A stretch of DNA of 64,000 bases from Litchfieldella xinjiangensis. GTDB lineage: Bacteria; Pseudomonadota; Gammaproteobacteria; Pseudomonadales; Halomonadaceae. Where the stretch lies: positions 186,001-250,000 of the forward strand of contig NZ_JPZL01000004.1 of assembly GCF_000759345.1 (NCBI RefSeq). Reading direction: 5' to 3'. Below, piece after piece: positions 60,339 through 64,000 of this stretch; within the stretch, counting starts at the first letter, position 1, and each line of letters starts with the position of its first letter. The notes below the pieces were generated by a model that was not told the origin of the DNA, searched no databases, and was given only the letters and a program-made list of their open reading frames with translations. The translations under genes and the position numbers were made by a program.

Positions 60339-61229
60339 CTAATAAAATCCAAATGTGATGATAACCAATGTAAACCATCGATCCCTAGCCCGACGTCTCA
60401 ATTCATTAAAGTTCCTTAACAAAAAGTAACGGCTTGAAAAAAGCCCTACCTTAGCAGGAGCAACCAGTTCAATTACAGTAAGTACCTGAGTTCGATACCA
60501 ACCCTGATGAATAAGCTGCCAGCGTTTACGGTAAGCAGCCAACCCACTGTTTATACCAACTTGATTGTTACCATGCTGTCTGTACAGCATAGAAGGCTTT
60601 TGGTCAATAAACCATATAAATCCACGTTCACGGCAAAAAGCATAGGCAAGCCAGTCATGTAATGCAACTTCGGAAAGACGGTCCCCTTTCTCAATTAAAA
60701 AATATTTAAAAGCAGCTGCAGAAAATGGATTTAATACGTAAGTGCAGCCTGGGCCTGCAGCTTCAAAAAAGTGATCAAAGCGCTTTTGTGGTTGAGATTT
60801 GTTAATTACAGCTTGTTTTCCGTCCGGCCAGAAAGCAATTACATTTGATGAATATACATCGCATTTACCTGAGCTAATTAAAGCACAGGCTCTTTGAAGC
60901 TTGTCATGAAACCAAATATCATCCTGATCAGCAAGAGCTACAGCATCAAAATCGGTAATGTCTACATCCTTCAACAACCGAAAGAAATTAGGTCCAGCGC
61001 CACCAAAACGAACCCCATATGGCAACATGATCACATTAGTATGCTTATTCGCTAACTCACTTACCTTCTCCTCGGTTCCATCAGTAGAAAGGTCGACACT
61101 AATAAAAATGGTTACCTGTACACCCTCCTGATTCAAAATACTTAATACCTGTTCTTCTATCCACTCCAAACCATTATAAGCAGCTAATAGGACTGCGACT
61201 CTGTGCAATTCGTTTGAAACCATATACAT
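60339..61229 (-). CDS. Family 2 glycosyltransferase (rhamnosyltransferase-like)
   Basis: About 296 residues. GT-A fold: V-A-V-L-L-A-A-Y-N-G at the start, a V-D-L-S-T-D-G-T segment and the nucleotide/metal motif A-L-A-D-Q-D-D-I-W-F-H-D-K. I prefer the ATG at 61229, near the fold start, over 61283. The A-D-Q-D-D-x-W pattern is common in rhamnosyltransferases. Acceptor and donor unknown. Confidence 0.85.
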   Translation of the reverse strand: MYMVSNELHRVAVLLAAYNGLEWIEEQVLSILNQEGVQVTIFISVDLSTDGTEEKVSELANKHTNVIMLPYGVRFGGAGPNFFRLLKDVDITDFDAVALADQDDIWFHDKLQRACALISSGKCDVYSSNVIAFWPDGKQAVINKSQPQKRFDHFFEAAGPGCTYVLNPFSAAAFKYFLIEKGDRLSEVALHDWLAYAFCRERGFIWFIDQKPSMLYRQHGNNQVGINSGLAAYRKRWQLIHQGWYRTQVLTVIELVAPAKVGLFSSRYFLLRNFNELRRRARDRWFTLVIITFGFY

Positions 61230-61599
61230 TTGAATAGATCTAGCCTCAGGAGCGCTCGTTAAATTAAAACTTAAGCGCCGCAATAGGGCGCTGTCATCAG
61301 CGGATGGCTTGGTAACTGGTGTTAACCATAGCTATACTGATCGACCTTTCCGGGATATGTGTTTTGTTTTTTTTGAATTACATCAAAACAAACTTGGAAA
61401 TTTTATTATTTCGAAGAGTTTACTACGTTTAACGCAGTTCAAGCCTTTCATTACTCAAAAGGGTTTGTAAAAAAGCTTATATTGTGCTATCTCTACATTT
61501 TCTAAGCAATTTCAAGGGAACAACTATCGCATATTAGTTTTGTTTAGCAAGCCGACAAACAGAGTTATTTACAACATGTTTCATCTAAACAGATTGCTA
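61230..61599. other. AT-rich gap between glycosyltransferases
   Basis: About 370 bases, strongly AT-rich. Nothing recognised. Confidence 0.4.
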
Positions 61600-62469
61600 T
61601 TAATACAAATCAAACTTTCCTAACTTCCCTTTCAACCCATGAAGAAATCCCAGCAAAACAGCTTTCAGGTTCTTAGCACGCGGAGCTACTAGCAAAGGAA
61701 AAGCTAAAATATAACGGAAGGACTTAAAAAACAAAACTATACGATATCTAACACAAAGATCATTAGAATAGATTGCAAGATAAAAGGCATTTCTAGTTAT
61801 ATAGTAATGCCTAAGAGGGGATCTAATGCCAATTTCTCTATTACCAATTTTTTTTGAGGTGTCGCCGAGTCGGTGTTCAATAATTACGTTTGCATTACCA
61901 ACAATATTATAACCATTTTTTTTTACTTTCCAACACCACTCGAAATCAACCCAATCTATGAACAGGTCTTCTCTAAACCCACCGATGTTTCTAATCACAT
62001 CAGAGCTCACTACTAGTCCTGAGGAAATTGCTTGGCTTATTTCAACTAGGCCATAATCTACTTTCTTTTTAATAAAATAAGACAGGCCAGATATATAGAA
62101 AGAGGAATAAGAACCCGAAACTTGGTCGTGAAACCTGGGTGCAATCGCTGCGTCATTTGAGCTTGTATTACTTAACATATTGTTAATATAACCCGCCGGG
62201 TATATAGTATCTTGGTCAGATATTAATACAAAGTCACTACCCGATGCTAAGCTCATCCTCAAGCCAACATTTAAAGCGTGTGCTATTCCTTTGTTTTCAC
62301 CTAAGTCGCACCAAACAACGTTACTAAATTTGTAAGAAGCCTGAGTCGTACCATTGTTTATAACATATATACAACTGACTTGATTGCTTATACTATCAAT
62401 AAGTGAAGTTAGTATTTCAAAATTGGGTTTATATGTAACCACCACAGCATCTATCTTATAGTCACACAT
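61600..62469 (-). CDS. Family 2 glycosyltransferase
   Basis: 289 residues. V-V-V-T-Y-K-P-N at the start, I-N-N-G-T near residue 38, L-G-E-N-K-G-I-A-H-A-L-N-V-G and the D-Q-D-T metal motif in V-L-I-S-D-Q-D-T near 88, then a F-I-D-W-V-D-F-E-W-C segment typical of RfbF-type rhamnosyltransferases. Overlaps the EpsG-like gene by eight bases. Codons are AT-rich compared with the rest of the window. Confidence 0.88.
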   Translation of the reverse strand: MCDYKIDAVVVTYKPNFEILTSLIDSISNQVSCIYVINNGTTQASYKFSNVVWCDLGENKGIAHALNVGLRMSLASGSDFVLISDQDTIYPAGYINNMLSNTSSNDAAIAPRFHDQVSGSYSSFYISGLSYFIKKKVDYGLVEISQAISSGLVVSSDVIRNIGGFREDLFIDWVDFEWCWKVKKNGYNIVGNANVIIEHRLGDTSKKIGNREIGIRSPLRHYYITRNAFYLAIYSNDLCVRYRIVLFFKSFRYILAFPLLVAPRAKNLKAVLLGFLHGLKGKLGKFDLY

Positions 62470-63439
62470 TAAATATACCTATGATAAATAGATAATAAAA
62501 AGTTATACTTCCCGATAGCAACCATACAGCAAGAAAGCCAAATATTTTCTCTTCAACTACCGAGATAAGTGTTGGTACGAGTATTACCGTAGGTATAAAA
62601 AATAAATCACTCAATCTAACGGACAAAGTGACGTTAAAACTTAAAGAAAGATTAAAAAACAAACCCAAGGCGATACAATGCAAGGAGACCCACTCAATGT
62701 TTGTAAAACGAACTTTATAAGATACATATAGAAAGGTTAAAAATAAATACAATAAAGCAAAATATTTGACACCAATCGGATTGATTTCTGACCTAGCTGT
62801 AAGGTAGAAAGCCACTTTCTTAGGCAGGTAATCCATAAAAATAGCAAGTACATAAGCCAAGGGATTAATTAAATAAATTGCAATGCCAAAAATAACAAGC
62901 AAAACCAAATATGAGCGGGACCCTACAAAAAAAAGTAAAGTACGTTTAACAAGGCAGGAGAACAAAAGGAATAACCCAGCAATTATGGAGTAATGGAACA
63001 ACCCTCCTAGCAAGAAACATATAAAAGCGATGATACCTTTTCCATCAGAAACTAAATACAAGCCATATAGAAAAAAAATAACGGCAAAAGACAAACGAAG
63101 CTGAGTAGAATCGTGTAATAACAAGAACCAAGATGTGTATAGCATCAAAGCGGGCGCCAAAAAACGGCTAGTATTTCTGATAATATATAACTTTGCATGT
63201 AATGAAAAAAATATTAATGCAAAGGAGAAAAACCCAAACGGCAAGCCTAAGCTCTTAAATGCGTAAGTTATTAATACAAAACCTGGCTCAAGCCAATGAA
63301 AGTCATTTAATGAAATATTGTCGAATAGTTCGTAATAGTTTAAATAATTATGTACATCTCTTGAGTAAAAGGAGAACAATACCCAAGCTACAAGAGATAA
63401 TGGAAAGGTTATAAACAGCATTCTTGAATGAAGTATCAT
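62462..63439 (-). CDS. EpsG-family polysaccharide polymerase-like membrane protein
   Basis: 325 residues with about ten hydrophobic segments. The early W-L-E-P-G-F-V-L-I-T-Y-A-F-K (a Y...D...E-P-G-Y/F-type stretch) and D-S-T-Q-L-R-L-S-F-A near residue 112 match EpsG/Wzy-type polymerases. Probably joins repeat units on the outer face of the inner membrane. Overlaps both neighbours by a few bases, so it is translationally coupled. Confidence 0.8.
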   Translation of the reverse strand: MILHSRMLFITFPLSLVAWVLFSFYSRDVHNYLNYYELFDNISLNDFHWLEPGFVLITYAFKSLGLPFGFFSFALIFFSLHAKLYIIRNTSRFLAPALMLYTSWFLLLHDSTQLRLSFAVIFFLYGLYLVSDGKGIIAFICFLLGGLFHYSIIAGLFLLFSCLVKRTLLFFVGSRSYLVLLVIFGIAIYLINPLAYVLAIFMDYLPKKVAFYLTARSEINPIGVKYFALLYLFLTFLYVSYKVRFTNIEWVSLHCIALGLFFNLSLSFNVTLSVRLSDLFFIPTVILVPTLISVVEEKIFGFLAVWLLSGSITFYYLFIIGIFNV

Positions 63440-64000
63440 TTATTTATCAATACCATTATTTTATAAATTATATAATAGGGTATACTTTTGAATATAAATC
63501 TAGCAATCTTATAGTGTAACGGAGAATTCAGCTTAACTTTATGCGGAGACACAGCAAAGAAATCACCAAGCCTAGCACTTAGCAACTTAGAAGCAACTAC
63601 CTTATTACCCAATGCCCACGAGCAGTAAGGTAAGCATAACTGATCTCTTTTAACCCCTGATTTAAACTCTTGCCACCAGAACTCAGAAAGTTTTGCAACA
63701 GACGCATGCTCTCTGAAAATGACGTTATTTTCTCCCATTTCTACTTGTCCAGTAAAGCCAGACTTAATATACAGAATAGTTTGCTTTAAAAGCTCATAAA
63801 AACCGACCCTGCCAGATCTAAGCAAAACTGCGCCTTCAAGGAATACAGATTGCCTTTTAAAATGCTTAGCCACGATAAAGTTATTTATGCGAAAAAGACT
63901 TTGATCTAACAGCAGAGAAGGATTTTTCAATACTTTAATATTAGCGTCTATATATATGCTATATCTATAGTCAGTAAGGTAAACATGGGGCAACATTTTA
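63436..64000 (-). CDS. DUF616-like glycosyltransferase, 5' end outside window
   Basis: At least 187 residues; the frame is open to the right edge. The visible part begins L-P-H-V-Y-L-T-D-Y-R-Y-S-I-Y-I-D-A-N-I-K, a D-x-N acid motif like that of DUF616/TOD1-type glycosyltransferase domains (S-I-W-I-D-G-N). The rest contains F-L-E-G-A-V-L-L-R and many AT-rich codons. The true start is beyond the window, so the Met at 63996 is not trusted. Confidence 0.7.
   Translation of the reverse strand, partial: KMLPHVYLTDYRYSIYIDANIKVLKNPSLLLDQSLFRINNFIVAKHFKRQSVFLEGAVLLRSGRVGFYELLKQTILYIKSGFTGQVEMGENNVIFREHASVAKLSEFWWQEFKSGVKRDQLCLPYCSWALGNKVVASKLLSARLGDFFAVSPHKVKLNSPLHYKIARFIFKSIPYYIIYKIMVLINK

Noticed and set aside
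1-64000. CRISPR array, tRNA or rRNA genes
   Set aside because: No regularly spaced repeats and no cloverleaf or rRNA-like sequence noticed by eye; a dedicated scan was not possible.

Overview
The window looks like accessory-rich chromosome of a moderately halophilic gammaproteobacterium, most likely Halomonadaceae. This is inferred from moderately high GC, TRAP transporters, an acidic secreted binding protein and the gene families present; no rRNA, tRNA or other species marker is in the window. No CRISPR array was seen.

Layout. 1-2.4 kb: end of a sugar or polyol catabolic operon (isomerase cut by the window edge, LacI regulator, MaoC hydratase). 2.5-8.5 kb: a decay zone with a HAD phosphatase broken by two compensating frameshifts, an EAL fragment, a small lipoprotein, an intact EamA transporter, a chemoreceptor fragment, and two relics of the mobile element that is intact at 51-57 kb. 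8.7-20.7 kb: a defence-type island with McrBC, a HIRAN/DUF559 pair, a DnaQ-like exonuclease, a C-terminal relic of Wadjet jetD, a candidate nuclease, an EAL protein, an unknown membrane protein, and fragments of IS3, PIN-toxin and antitoxin genes.

20.8-32.2 kb: a catabolic cluster of CoA ligase, three crotonase-family enzymes, a PcaF/PaaJ-type thiolase, a PaaH-type dehydrogenase, an SDR and a DctPQM TRAP transporter. An IclR regulator is embedded. A 16-bp palindrome lies in front of iclR and again, with one mismatch, in front of dctP, which suggests one regulator for both halves. The logic is uptake of a carboxylic acid, CoA activation, and lower phenylacetate-type beta-oxidation to acetyl-CoA and succinyl-CoA. 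No ring-oxygenase or acyl-CoA dehydrogenase is present.

32.5-39.4 kb: a membrane protein, an IS3-family element, an IS66 relic, a ParDE-type and a RES-Xre toxin-antitoxin pair, and a HigA relic. 39.4-46.3 kb: a LysR regulator diverging from a three-gene unit: a 1133-residue molybdopterin oxidoreductase fused to its own flavin/2Fe-2S reductase, an AtoE-like transporter, and an Ldh2-type dehydrogenase.

46.4-56.9 kb: an integrated island. Its left edge lies beside a truncated EamA gene. It carries a P4-satellite-like ash region, a wHTH/coiled-coil protein, an SF2 helicase with a non-canonical Walker A, a tyrosine integrase, a relic of a second integrase, and then a tightly overlapping three-gene unit (243, 787 and 774 aa). 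The last of these has a complete tyrosine-recombinase active site and the middle one has a degenerate one. The unit is preceded by a ~400-nt leader with several inverted repeats. The leader (4.76-5.31 kb) and the recombinase C-terminus (7.6-8.5 kb) recur as a decayed second copy, in the same order and orientation. This recombinase trio with a conserved leader is the best candidate here for an under-described system.

57.0-64.0 kb: an exopolysaccharide/O-antigen cluster on the minus strand (nucleotide-sugar epimerase, WbaP-type initiating transferase, glycosyltransferases, EpsG-like polymerase), clearly AT-rich from about 60 kb onward and running off the window.
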